Positions 23,275-33,769 of a stretch of 64,000 bases of DNA are shown piece after piece (the stretch's first letter is position 1; every line of letters begins with the position of its first letter). The translations under genes were made by a program, and so were the position numbers. The notes beneath the pieces were generated by a model. It was given only the letters and a program-made list of their open reading frames with translations, did not search any database and was not told where the DNA came from. This DNA is from Stenopsyche tienmushanensis (Eukaryota > Arthropoda > Insecta > Trichoptera > Stenopsychidae). The stretch covers positions 1,364,001-1,428,000 of the forward strand of contig WACJ01000126.1 of assembly GCA_008973525.1 (NCBI GenBank), read 5' to 3'.

Positions 23275-23802
23275 TAGGGAGTCGAATAGAAATCGTACAC
23301 CTCACCAGCACGTTGAAGGCTACTAAATCGAGACATTCCCGCCGAAATCTGGACGCATGGAAACAGTGGCGTTACTACTAATAGGCAAGCTTAGGCGTTA
23401 CCTAGGGGCAGTAACTGTCTAATCTATGTATACACATATACAATACATATATGTTTTTCAAATTTTTATATTAACCTTTCCCTACCGGTGATGTATTTAC
23501 TACACATCGACTCTAATAATGGGAATATCGATATGAAATATCATAGATACGGGTTTCAGAATTTTTGTATTCCTCTGTAATATAATTGCGAATCACGTCG
23601 AAGTATTATAGTATATAAGTATTCATCTGCAGCGACGGAAATAAATAATTTGTCAGGAAATCGGGAATTCTGCGAGTTTTAGTCTGTGTCTCAGCAGAAA
23701 GGAATTTTATCAGTCATATTGATGGTGTTATACGAAAACGGGGGCTCACGCGTAATCCCAAAATCCCGGGATCGAAATTTCGGTTCGGGATTGGATTCCC
23801 TA
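23275..23802 (+). mobile_element. Non-autonomous hAT family A, copy 2
   Basis: Shares the 5' body of the family from about 23,286 (CACCTCACCAGCACGTTGAA) to GGGGGCTCACGCG at 23,752. It then passes directly into the inverted 3' terminus, TAATCCCAAAATCCCGGGAT and CGGGATTGGATTCCCTA, ending at 23,802. No transposase codons remain, so this is a shorter MITE-like form than copies 1 and 3. Its left terminus is missing. Confidence 0.8.
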
Positions 23803-23854
23803 CTCATGTCTATAAAGACTCTATAATACAAAACGAAAATTTCCCCACCCAATT

Positions 23855-23998
23855 GGACACCACTGGATTTCTTTTTCTGGGAATAAGCCCTATTCCGTGA
23901 CGCACACTGTCTCCCGACCTGACACCACTGGAATTCTTTGTCGGGGACGTGCCCTATTCCGTGAATCACACGGTCTCCAGACTGGATTTCTTTGTCTA
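23855..23998 (+). repeat. 65-bp tandem array of a transposase motif, copy 2
   Basis: About two and a half units (CCCTATTCCGTG anchors at 23,888 and 23,952, period 64-65 bp) that match the units at 8668-8852. They carry the codons of the S-P-D-L-T-P-L-D-F-F catalytic region of a mariner-like transposase, more decayed than at 8.7 kb. Confidence 0.75.
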
Positions 23999-24265
23999 AT
24001 ATAATACAATAAAAACATATAAATATAGACACATTTTCTTGATCTATTGAATAAAATAATGTTTTATTATATCAAAAATACATTGCAAATTTCAAAAACA
24101 GTTATTTTATATTATTACGACTACAGATGAAAAAGTTATGACAATTTAAAAAAAAGTGAAATTTTGGGTATTTTTTAAAATGTTGAAAAAAAATCAATTT
24201 CGATAACCCTGACTCTTAAAACATAGAGTGTGAATCAAAGAAACAAATCCCTCTCCAAACTCCAA
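23999..24265 (+). mobile_element. Mariner-like 3' end
   Basis: Reverse complement of 8180-8490 with moderate divergence: TATATCAAAAATACATTGCA, AAAAAGTTATGA, TTTTGGGTATTTTTT and AACATAGAGT appear in the same order. It lies directly after the tandem array, without the C-terminal codons present at 8.5 kb. Confidence 0.65.
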
Positions 24266-24374
24266 AAAAAATTTAATCGGTCCACGTACAAAACATCCTA
24301 TATAGCCTTTTGCAGGATCTGACACCGTTGAATATTATTAACTCATTCCGTCTGCTCACTTAAAAATGCATGAG

Positions 24375-24650
24375 TCCGCCTCATGGGTCTGTGTATCCCG
24401 ATCTGATTCCTTCCAAGGCAATATTAAAAAGTAATGAGGGAATCCGCATGTTTAACGTAGTCTCCAATTCCAATATGGTCGTCCAGAGTTTTCCCCGGTT
24501 GATGCTGTCGTACGCTATGAAAAAATCTATAAATATGTGGTATTCCCACATTTTTTTGTCTGACGGTAAAATGTTGATCCACAGTACAGTTGCTATGTCC
24601 AAAATAACATTGGTTATCCCCATAAAATCTATAACTCTGTTTTGAAGCCA
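24375..24650 (-). pseudogene. Non-LTR reverse transcriptase fragment
   Basis: Two minus-strand frames contain pieces of a LINE reverse transcriptase: FTVRQKN just ahead of IDFFIAYDSINRGKLW, which is the motif with the first catalytic aspartate (F-x-D-F-x-x-A-Y-D-S-I), followed after a deletion by LLFNIALEGIRSG, which normally comes after the Q-G-D-x-L-S motif. The F-A-D-D active site is not present. The sentence IDFKAAYDSI...KLW is seen in several LINE clades, so the clade is left open. It differs from the R1-like copies, which keep only the C-terminus. Confidence 0.75.
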
Positions 24651-25504
24651 TGAAATCCTGCCCTCGTATTATTAGACTTTGATGCTGATGAAAAAAATTG
24701 GTTCCTGTAAATGCAATACGAGCAGGGATGAATCAGATTTTCGATCAAATACATCTCCTCCGATCGCCAATTGTAGTCCACCACGGAAATATGTTACCAG
24801 CAATGGTTTTTATATTCCAAATATATATTTTTTCCGTTGGCCAAAAATCAATAAGACCTCAAATGAAGGCGTATCATTACAATTTCTTCAATTATTTTTA
24901 TTGAAAAAGTGATCAAAAATTTGCCAACAATTAAGGACTTCGCCATGTCATTGTCCAAGAAACATTTCTAACAAATATTTCTTACCAAAGGACTGACAAA
25001 AAAAATAATAAGCAGATCTAATTAACAGTCATGTAATATTTTTCAAATAATTTAATCTACAGCAAGTTTATCGCTTTGGTGACACACTAGGGAACTGTTT
25101 TTGATCATTATAAAATGTATTTGATATAATAAAGTTATTTAAATTAATAGAGACAACGGACCATGGACCCCAAGGTATCCACCTAGACCCAATTGGAAAT
25201 CTCTGTATTAAACTATGTATTTGCATAAATAACATAAAGTATATTTTATGATCAACGTACGTTCTAATAATTGTGCATTGTTCAATATTTGAATGTGTGA
25301 TTTCGTTGAGTATTACATTGAAGCTTATGAGTAATAATTTAGCAATGTGCTACTGGATCATTTCTACGTGTGCTAATTATCTGCTTTTGGACAGTTTTAA
25401 AATTCCGCGATTTTCCAAATGTGGTCATGGAATATGCATCTCCATCTTGTTTGTAATTGTCGCATACATGAGCGTTGAAGTCATTCGAATGCATTTCCAC
25501 GTGA
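24651..25504. other. No gene recognised
   Basis: Frames of 68-99 codons on both strands; none with a recognisable motif. Confidence 0.45.
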
Positions 25505-25580
25505 TTAACCCTTTCAGTGCCGGAGAGCGATATATCGTTGGCAACGCTTGCGCAAAGTGCCAACGACGATAAATCGTTCA
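25505..25580 (+). repeat. TTAA-type end with two hairpin palindromes
   Basis: TTAACCCTTTCAGTGCCGG at 25,505, then the palindrome CGATATATCG (25,528-25,537) and GTTGGCA, whose inverse TGCCAACGACGATAAATCG follows 14 bases later. The whole 50-bp stretch can fold back. TTAACCCTTTC occurs again at 25,708 in the same direction, right at the edge of a mariner fragment. This looks like a piggyBac-like terminus without a recognisable partner end. Confidence 0.55.
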
Positions 25581-25704
25581 AGAACTCACAAACCAGATCT
25601 GGTGAATATGGAGGGTGTGAAAGTTCTTCCCATTTTAATTCCCTGATTTTTTCAGTCGTCCTTTTCGCCTTATGATTAATTATCGATGTTTGACTCTCAA
25701 TTTC

Positions 25705-26035
25705 TTGTTAACCCTTTCCAATCGCTGACAATACACATCTGCAGTTATTGTTTCGCCAAGTTTTATAAATTTATGATGAACAATTCCTTGAATATCCCAC
25801 CAAACGCACAAAATAATATTGTGGGTCGTCAATTCAGGTTTCGGAGTAGGAAATGGTTTATGTTTCAGTGAAAGCTATTGACGTTTACGACTTATGTTGT
25901 CATAAACAACCCATTTTTTTTATCCCCAGTCACAAATCGGTGCCAAAAAAAGATGAACTTTTTGTCTTGGCAACAAAACTTTGCACGTGTTTTGTCGCTC
26001 TCCTTTATTATCTTCAGACATTACTAAATAATAAT
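25705..26035 (-). pseudogene. Mariner transposase, central part
   Basis: On the minus strand, from about 26,030 to 25,712, frames alternate through one or two single-base shifts. They show FVTGDKK and WVVYDNISRKRQ around the first aspartate, PTPKPELTTHNIILCVWWD for the second aspartate region, and IVHHKFIKLGETITADVYC after it. This is a mariner of a lineage different from the 22-kb copy (different linker between the aspartates). The N- and C-termini are missing. Confidence 0.88.
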
Positions 26036-27355
26036 TACTTATAAAAAAAAACTTAAGGAAATGCTATCTTCACCATATTTGGATACAAACTGAGCTCTAT
26101 CAAAATCAATTTTTTATACACAATTTTTCGTTCAGCAGTAAAAGGGTTAATAGAAGAAACCTATGGAGTTATTTGATCTCGTCTTAGATTGTCAACTGTT
26201 CCTCTGTCTGTCAGATAGCCGTGTCTGACATGCGGACCCAATAATTTACAAGTTTTTGTCTGGTGACCAAGCAGAGAAGAGAACCACTGACCAGTTTCAT
26301 GTGGCACACTTGGACCCATGTGGAGCGCACCACCGACCACTTTTTTAGATCTTGGTCGCTTAATAAGACATTTTTTTAACCAAGCAACGTATGAGATGTT
26401 TTACCTAAATCATGATGTTTCACTTTCGTTCACAATTCCGCCGAAGAAGCTCTCCGATCGAGATGGTGGCAGCCTTTTCGGATTTATTGATTGAAATCGC
26501 CGAAATAGCACGAGTGGTCTATTTCGATTTGATGGCATTTTTGGCCATCGAAATCAGTAATTGGAGGCTATATTCAATTTTTCGTTAATTCAAGCGAATA
26601 CTTGAAAGATTCGATTGAGAGAGAGAGCGAAGGCAAAATTTCAAAGCCCTCAATTCGTCGGTTGACCTTTTTGGTCGCGCCAGACGAATCGACGCCACAA
26701 CACATTTTTTCTCAAAGATCCAATTTAATCAGAATGCGACGATCGTTTTGCAAGACGTACGTCAAAGAGTAGATATAAATTTACATGTTAAATAAAATAT
26801 TAATTAAAAAAAACAACGATTTACTTGTGATTGAGCGCGGGGAATCCCGAATATAATCAATACAATAACTTTGATTTTCGATCGGTTTTGCAGGGCAATT
26901 TCCCCCAACCCCCCTGAATTTTCATCGCATCAAACGACTTGCACTCATAAAACGGAATACATAAAACGCCCACTAAATCGTACCCGATGAGGCAAGTCTC
27001 AAATTGAAAGAATCATATGAAAAAAGTAACGATCTGTGGTTTTATGGTTGACAATATACAGGCGAAAGTAATGTTTTCTTCGAATTTGTGACAAATATAG
27101 ATCAACTGCCATAACGCATAAGGATATCCTGAATTAAAATATATTCGCATTTGAATTCGTATGCGAAATCATAATTCAATATGAAACGCCATGGAAGCGG
27201 CTCGTGTTCTGATCAGCGCGTGAGATGGAACGACGTCGGGTCATAAATCAAAGCAAACGAAAATGAAAATATCCATCGATAGACACATTATTTGTATAAA
27301 AATTGTTATGCTGATTTTTTATATTAGGAGGGACTAAAAAGTATTCGCCTATTTA
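26036..27355. other. No gene recognised
   Basis: Unique sequence. 26,400-27,000 is somewhat richer in GC and lacks long frames. Nothing to name. Confidence 0.5.
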
Positions 27356-27359
27356 GGTA

Positions 27360-27670
27360 AAAAAAAAATCGACTTTCAAACAAAATTCAAAAGTTTATCT
27401 CAGTTTCATTAATTCATAATGAATTATTTCCCATATATCCCACCATATGCAAAAAATAACCTTTTTAACCCCTAAAGGAGTATCATCGCAGCGTCTACGA
27501 TACCCCTACACTTATTCAGAAAGAGCACTCTTATACATTGAGCTCCGAGACAGACGTAGAGCAGCTCGAGAGATAGAGACGGAGAGCTTCCCTGCATACA
27601 TCGCACGATTGTATAGATCGTTAACCCATCAATATAATTTCATCCCTCAAGCTTTTCTTAGCCGATTTAA
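27360..27670 (-). pseudogene. Mariner fragment split by a TTAA element
   Basis: Minus-strand codons at about 27,462-27,380 read VIFCIWWDIWEIIHYELMKL, the second-aspartate region of a mariner transposase. They are interrupted on the N-terminal side by a 160-bp TTAA-bounded insert. Beyond it (27,625-27,665) the same frame gives W-V-K-K across the joined TTAA. One stop lies in that outer part. Only about 40 codons survive. Confidence 0.7.
27465..27624 (-). mobile_element. 160-bp TTAA-bounded MITE related to family B
   Basis: TTAA at both ends (27,465-27,468 and 27,621-27,624). The left end reads TTAACCCCTAAAGGAGTATC, then the inverted pair GTATC/GATAC around CATCGCAGCG. The interior (CAGAAAGAGCACTC, AGATAGAGACGGAGAGCTTC) is the reversed right end of family B, as at 34,500-34,603. 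The right end GATTGTATAGATCGTTAA recurs reversed at 37,018. The insertion lies inside a mariner fragment. Confidence 0.7.
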
Positions 27671-28175
27671 ATTTGATTAGTGAGTTAAACCTATATACTA
27701 CATTCTTATATTCACTACTTATCCACACAACACAAATCCACTTTTCTCTCAGGACTGCGCAGCGTGAGTCAAGCTTGTATATCAATAAATTAACCTTAAC
27801 ACTTTCGATAGCGCACAGTATTAATTCATTTCTTCGCATAAGCATAAACAATATACATGTGTGTCTTCAATTTTAGTAACAAAATAATTTATTTTTTGAA
27901 ACTTGATATATGTATTTGGGCCGATCGATACAGTGGTGTTTCAAATAGAATTACTTTTGTTGCCAGGCTGACTTTTAAGTATACAATTGATTTATGTGGC
28001 TTTCTACGATTTATTAAGATTCTAAGAAGACCCCATACCTAATGGTTTTCAATTGGATACGGACAAATTCCATCATAATTTAGACGTGTAAGGGTTTCTT
28101 TACAACACGACTTTACCGTCGATGTGCGGTTGTATAATATTATAAAACGCAAGACACCCATCTCTGTCTATAAAA
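27655..28175 (+). repeat. Family B repeat, copy 6 (longest continuous)
   Basis: Continuous from the left arm (GATTAGTGAGTTAAACC, then CCACTTTTCTCTCAGGACTG) through ACCTTAACACTTTCGATAGC, AACAATATACATGTGTGTCT, CAAATAGAATTACTTTTGTT, AAGTATACAATTGATTTATG, CCATACCTAATGGTTTTCAA and ATTTAGACGTGTAAGGGTTT to a CATCTCTGTCT run. It is the best guide to the uninterrupted order of the family, including the empty AAGTATACAATTG site where a pogo-like element sits in two other copies. Confidence 0.75.
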
Positions 28176-28945
28176 AAAAAATAACTTACAAAGATGTTTC
28201 AAAGGAATAGGAATTTTAGATAAGATCTATCAGCGAGTAGCGAAATCAACATTATTTTTAAACTATAATTTAATTATTGTTGTAAATTCAGTCACGCATA
28301 GGCGTCTCTATACGACTTTATTAATCGTCTGAGTACATATTTACTTTTTCAGATCCAGGAAATCGGGCTAAAACTGGATCGGGAATTAGCATATAAAAGA
28401 CGTTTGCATATAATTCGTCATGCTCTTGCACTTCCTTGATTTTTTAATAAAGTGGTTAATGTGTAATTAAATTATAGTCACATGAACCGTGACTCCGTTT
28501 AATCGAATTTCGAGAAGCAATGTCGCGGAAATCTATTCCTGTGAAGCATTCCGCAAGAAAACTCGATATGTGATTGTGGAATACAAGTGCAAATAGTTTT
28601 GCAAAATGTTGTATCGATTGTGTAAATAAAGTTGCAAAGCGTGCATTGACATACGTGTTGTTTGCTAGATTAAAACAACAATATCTTGCCCCGTTTATGA
28701 AATGTTTACGTCTTGAACATCATAATGTTAAAGATCCTGTTTGTGGTGATAAATAAATAAATATTACAATGGAAACGGTTTCATTTCCTTGCCAGTAAAA
28801 TGGATAAATCTGAGTCATTGTCTTGAAAAGAAAGATAAGAAATAGAAAGAGCACAATATTATTAACAATTTGATATTGATCAGAATGTCTATATGTTAGG
28901 TGCCGCATGTTTGTCGGCCATTTTGTTCAGTCACAGTAAATTCTT
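28176..28945. other. No gene recognised
   Basis: Two short frames (60 and 62 codons) of no known family. No shared repeat seen. Confidence 0.5.
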
Positions 28946-28949
28946 CCGG

Positions 28950-29870
28950 TGGAGAGATCGTCGCGTTCGTTTCGCTGAACAACACCAAAGCGAATATCCA
29001 TTGAAAGCTCGTGGAAGTTCAAAGTAGTGATTCGATGAATCGATGACAAGTCACGAAGTGGGTAAGGTTGTTCAGAGAAGGCCGTACGACGAGGCAATGA
29101 GCGGGAGACCATCAGTGATTTCTGACGAAATTGTGCAAAAAATTGAAGAACAAGTGCGAAATGAGTGAAGTGTGGTGCTTGACGACCTTCGAGAAGAATT
29201 TCATGATATTTCTCGAAGTCTTCTTGCTGATGTTGTATCTAAAAAACTTGGTTACAAGAAGCTGTGTGCGAGATGAGCACCCAGAATGCTCACACAGGAA
29301 CACCGTCAAAATCGCATGACCACTGCATGTGAATTTTTGGATCGTTTTGCAAAGCGGGAAGAAGTTTCTCTGGAGTCTATCGTGATGGGGGATGAGACGT
29401 GTGTGCGTCACTACACCCCAGAATCCAAAAGGCATGAAAACTACTTAATGAAGTGGCCAACTCCTTCTTGCTCTGAAATAGATCTGAGCAAAAATGGCAC
29501 AGAAAGGCGGAAACAGATATAGATAGATATAACAGATAAGCACGCAAAGAATAAGCGCAATTCTCGCCATGGAAAGGAAGCGCAACTATAAGAGAAACAC
29601 AGGAAAAGAGGATACCCGGGAAGACAATCCAACAATGGCAGGATCGAAAAGGTTGGGGGTTTAAGTGGGTAGGAATCCCACACTACCATGGTTTTTAACC
29701 ATGATGTCTTTTTAAAGATTTCCCCCTCCCAAGATAAAAAAAGAGAATCCAAAAGGCAATACAAAAAGAACTGGCAGTGGAGGTGTATGACACTGGCATA
29801 CAAAAGCTGGTGCCCCGACTACAAAAATGTCTCGATCCTACATAAAATTTGTAACCTCACTTTCTGGATG
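28950..29870 (+). pseudogene. Mariner transposase remnant, interrupted
   Basis: On the plus strand, 28,950-29,160 (several frames) gives KLVEVQSSDSMNR, QVTKWVRLFREG and SDEIVQKIEEQVRNE; 29,165-29,270 gives DDLREEFHDISRSLLADVVS and KKLGYKKLCAR; the open frame 29,286-29,470 gives MLTQEHRQNRM, CEFLDRFAKREE and IVMGDETCVRHYTPESKR, the first-aspartate region. About 270 bp of unrelated sequence follows, then the C-terminal Y-D-T-G-I-Q-K-L-V-P-R-L-Q-K-C-L region at about 29,775-29,850. The second and third aspartates are missing. It is the same lineage as the minus-strand copy at 15.5 kb. Confidence 0.88.
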
Positions 29871-30143
29871 ACCCTTGTACATTCACGGTGTATACCACTA
29901 ACAAAACTGAAATCCAATCTTGCTGAAGATCTGCAGAATAACTTCTCACGGTTGTTCAGACAATCGATGGAGATTGTCAACTTCCGAAAACGGATTGCAC
30001 TCAAAGAACAACAAGAACGATCCGCTGTTGCAAAACTTTCGATGATTATTGGAGCAACCAATCTTCTGATGGTGCAGTGGCCATCGAGGATGGTTGACGT
30101 TTGTCGAACGGGTGCAATTAGAGTAGTTGCCGGTTACGAGTGA
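29871..30143 (+). other. Helix-rich open frame of unknown origin
   Basis: The last 90 codons of a 151-codon plus-strand frame (29,688-30,143) lie beyond the mariner C-terminus. They are polar and likely helical (LAEDLQNNFSRLFRQSM, then FRKRIALKEQQERSAVAKL), followed by a hydrophobic MIIGATNLLM. The stretch is GC-richer than its surroundings. A possible splice acceptor ATCTGCAG lies at about 29,930; no good donor follows. It may be a piece of a host exon or a chance frame. I cannot assign a family. Confidence 0.25.
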
Positions 30144-30149
30144 TACTTA

Positions 30150-30445
30150 CCTAACATTTGATCACGGGTTCGATGAGGCCGGATGAATCTGGCACACCTG
30201 GCCGAATGTAGGCCTCGCGAGTGAATGTCGAGTGATATTTCAAGGTGAAGAAGCCGTGGGAAGTGTGCCGAGCATGATCGTCTCCTGGATCCATCGCCGG
30301 ATTTGTCTTCATGAAATGGACCATCGTCGTAAATGTGACACCAACTGCTTCTGCTTGCTGCGATATTCTGGATCGAGGTCATCGCCTTGCAGACGATACA
30401 AATGACGACCAGAAAAAATATCACTTCGACGAGACGCTACCATTT
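30150..30445 (-). other. Possible host exon, unassigned
   Basis: GC-richer stretch. On the minus strand an ATG at about 30,442 (MVASRRSDIFSGRHLY) opens a frame of 44 codons. A second frame over the same start would give a hydrophobic FFLVVICIVCKA, like a signal peptide core. A third, open for 63 codons, has MVHFMKTNPAMDPGDD and REAYIRPGVPDSSGL. At about 30,150 the strand reads TTAG then GTAAGT, an excellent splice donor. No single frame covers all of it, so either it is a broken exon or the frames are coincidental. Confidence 0.25.
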
Positions 30446-30744
30446 TAAGATCGTTTCGATCCCATTTTCATTTTTTTTAATGTAATTGTGGCAATGAACA
30501 TCGATTCAATCAGTAGAAAGTAATTTGATCATATAAGGAAAAGATGGACAAAAGAAATAACGATCAACAGATCGGGACGCTTAAATTTAAACGGGCAAGT
30601 CATAAGAAAAAAAACATATGGACAAAAAAAGCACAATTACCGTATTTATTTGAAGAAATAGATGTAATCAGTGAGCTGCCATTAGAAAACAAGGACCTTG
30701 TCGGGTCATAATCTGAGTTACGGCAATCACCGTGGATAAACGGT
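30446..30744. other. No gene recognised
   Basis: A-rich sequence without frames or shared repeats. Confidence 0.5.
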
Positions 30745-30950
30745 CTCGAGTGGTATAAAAGAGCATTTTTGCACGTTATGTATATTTTTTGTTACTAAAA
30801 CTAAAAACACACACGTGTATTGTTCATATTTACGCGAAGAAATTAACTTATATCTCTGCGCTATTAACAGTGTTGAGGTTCATTTATTGGTATACAAGAT
30901 TGACTGATGCTGCGCGATCCTGAGAGAACAGTGGTGCCATATTATTCACT
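30745..30950 (-). repeat. Family B repeat, copy 7
   Basis: Reversed copy with ATAAAAGAGCATTTTTGCAC, ACACACACGTGTATTGTTCA, TTACGCGAAGAAATTAA, GTGTTGAGGTTCATTTATTG and GATGCTGCGCGATCCTGAGA. The right half and centre are deleted. Confidence 0.65.
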
Positions 30951-31709
30951 GCACATTTAACTTGGTTATAATGTACTTTTCTACATTGAAAAATCTAATA
31001 AAAACTTGAAGAAATAAATGAAATAGAGAAGAGAATCACATTGAAGTGATTCTTTCCGACCAACTGCCGTTTAATAGTTTCACTTTTCGTGACGTTCAAA
31101 CCGATTTGCCCTACCACGCTTTTAGAAGTTTCACTCAAAAAAGACCGAATGAACCATTTATCAAACCATACGTGTTTGTTACAGACACATTTAGAGGAGT
31201 TAATTTTGAATTTGATAAAATAATAGAGGAGTCGAAATATTCTGTATGTTGACTTGACACAAATAAAATGGCATAGGACGACACACATACGTTACTTTGC
31301 GATGAACTCATTTTCGTCGAAAATTTAGTTGAATAATACGCAAAATGATGATTAAAAAAATGGTGAGCGCGTTGAAATGCGGAAGACATTTAGAACTCCA
31401 TTGTATGCGCAATCAGTTCACACTGGGCTTCATATCGATTGTAATTCATGAATTTAGCGTAAGAATGTTTTTGAGGTGCGTATAGGTCTTCATCCTTGCG
31501 GGAAAAATTGGGATTGGAATCCATATTATCCAGAAAGAACTTTACAATAAAATCATATTGCAAAGTTGATCGTCCACAGTCTTCAGATGATTAAAAAAAA
31601 TACCCATATCAATGAACATCCATCGAGATCCTTCGATAAACTCACCCAGGCGGCCCGCTGAGTGTTCATATAAAAACTTGAATAATTGCACATACCGATG
31701 CACTGTTTT
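30951..31709. other. No gene recognised
   Basis: A 68-codon plus-strand frame at 31,046-31,252 (FVTDTFRGVNFEFDKII near its end) and a minus-strand stretch around 31,700-31,600 (FIEGSRWMFIDMGIFF) look more protein-like than their surroundings, but I cannot place either in a family. Confidence 0.3.
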
Positions 31710-31768
31710 GATTGTTACTTTGTCTCAGATATGAAGCGATGGACGCATGCTTCATCCATGGTTATGAA
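31710..31768 (-). pseudogene. Short mariner fragment
   Basis: Twenty codons on the minus strand, ITMDEACVHRFISETK, the first-aspartate region of the lineage at 46.3-46.7 kb (which reads IIMDEA, a stop, VHHLYLR). The fragment is cut at 31,768 by the terminus of a hAT element. Confidence 0.7.
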
Positions 31769-32265
31769 TAGGGAATCCAATCTCGAGATCCCGAATCCCA
31801 GTTTAAGAATCCGGCTTAATTAAGGGGCTTATGAATTCCAGGATTAGTAAACGCAATAATGTTTTTCAAATTGTTATATGTATTAACCTTTCCCTGCCGG
31901 TGATGTATTTACTACACCTCGACTCTAACAATGGGAATATCGATATGAAATATAATAGATACGGAGTTCATAATTTTTGTATTCATCCGTAATATAATTA
32001 CGAAACACATCAAAGTATTATAGTATATAAGTATTCATCAGCAGCGACGGAAATAAATAATTTGTCGGGAAATCGGGAATTTTGCGATTTTTAGTCCGTG
32101 TCTCAGCAGAAAAGAGTTTTATCAGTCACATTGATGATGATGATACGAAAATGGGAGCTCACGCGGTCATCAATTCAAGCTAGCATTTAAATATCTGATG
32201 ACGATACCTCCAACGATTGTGGAGGCTGAGCGTGCATTTTCAGCAGCAAGTTGCAGCAATATAAT
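31769..32265 (+). mobile_element. Non-autonomous hAT family A, copy 3
   Basis: The only copy with its left terminus intact: TAGGGAATCCAATCTCGAGA at 31,769, then GAATTCCAGGATTAGTAAAC. Most of the stretch with CACCTCAC and the AGTGGCGTAACTAC block is deleted. The common body follows (TTAACCTTTCCCTGCCGGTG to CAGCGACGGAAATAAATAAT). The last part encodes MTIPPTIVEAERAFSAA on the plus strand at about 32,195-32,250, the hAT dimerisation motif. The element is inserted in, or abuts, a mariner fragment. The 3' end is lost. Confidence 0.85.
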
Positions 32266-33364
32266 AAATACACTAATAATGTCATTGCAACATGACCCTG
32301 CAGTTACAGAGCTCCCGAATCCGCAATAACAAATGACAGATGCTGCTTAATTATATTCTAGATTTAATAGAAGATAATTTATTGCAATGCCATTAAGCTA
32401 AAAGGCTTTCTTCCGTCCAGCCAAATTTTATGGTCATAAATATACGATCGTTTTGAATATTTTCTAAGCGTAGTCTAGAAGCTTCCCACGTATAATTTTT
32501 TGGATAGTTTCTTTTATCTGAGGATGATTACCGATGGCATTAGAAAAAGTTTGACCCATAGCAGTTCCGGTTCGCGGTGACAGATAGCAATGACTACCTG
32601 ATGACGAAATAAACGTGTTCAAACAACTGATATAACTATCGCTGGTGCCCCATTTCTTCAAAACGATACACCTGTCCAAGAAAAAAAATAATCGATAATT
32701 TTGGCAAATCGGTGCAGAATCTGAGGTGGTGAAAGGGTTATTATTATTCGCAATACGATAACGCGTCACTTCGCGCAACATCCAGTTGACGGACTTTCTA
32801 TTCGTTGCGAAGACATCTGACACGAGTGAATTAGCAGTCGACGACGTGTAATTTAATTGCAATTTGCGTCGCCCGAATAACGTAATAGTACGTCATCTTT
32901 TGATGCATTTTTACAAGTCGAAATTGAAGAGCACTGGTTTTGAATGGCGACGGGACGTTTTTGACGTGGACGCCATTAGAGCCCTTTGTTACGTAAATGT
33001 CTTCAATCAACGTCTTACGTTCTTCCGCACGACGACACTTTGCGAAGAATGATTGATTGAATAATCAGATTAGAACCGTTGGCATTGTTGTATTGCTATT
33101 TTTACTGCGTCGTGAATGGAGAAAAATCGAATTACAGAGAAAGCATAACTCTTGGTTCTCTCTGTTGAAAGTGAATCTAAGGTTGGAGGTTTTGCCAGGT
33201 TCGACTTCATCTCCGTTCAAAGTGCTGTTAACGTTCTTCCCGCCAATAATTCGATTTGATGATGGCTTTTATTGGTCTATTAACGTTTACATCAAGCAAT
33301 CCATCTTTTAAATGGCAACTTTTCATTCCCTTTACATAGCCACATCTTTCAGCCAAAATATCTT
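32266..33364. other. No gene recognised
   Basis: Contains a 132-codon minus-strand frame (32,464-32,862), with an interior MGQTFSNAIGNHPQIKETI and a poly-F stretch encoded by an A-rich run. I recognise no domain. GC-moderate DNA at 32,860-33,300 holds overlapping 62- and 84-codon plus frames, also unassigned. Confidence 0.35.
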
Positions 33365-33769
33365 TTAACCCTTTGATTAATGAGTTAGTTGTAAATCTAG
33401 TTAAATATAGATGCTATATTCGTATATCCACCACTTATCGTCCACACAAAACCACTTTTCTCTCAGGACCGCACGGCATGAGTCAAGCTTGAATATTAAT
33501 AAGTGAACCTTAACACTGTCGATAGCACACAATATATTCAATCGCATTTTTTTCCAAATGCTATTTTACTAATATAACTTGTATGAACAAAATCTAGGAA
33601 GTGAATGAATGAGGGATTTGTCATTAAATGAGAAATTCATCTATTCTAGAACAATTGCGTAGATGTTTCAAAAAATAAAAATAAAAACATCAGAATACCT
33701 GTAAATAATTGCAATAGAAGAGTTTAAAAATGTCGAGGTCACTTCGACATAGGAGTTCAATGAGTTGTA

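Noticed and set aside
25273..25572. 99-codon plus-strand frame and overlapping 80-codon minus frame
   Set aside because: Both cross the TTAA-type hairpin end at 25,505 and show no domain.
29480..29745. Insert in the mariner with KTIQQWQDR, recalling an R1 element
   Set aside because: Only a few residues match and the rest of the R1 C-terminal order is missing.
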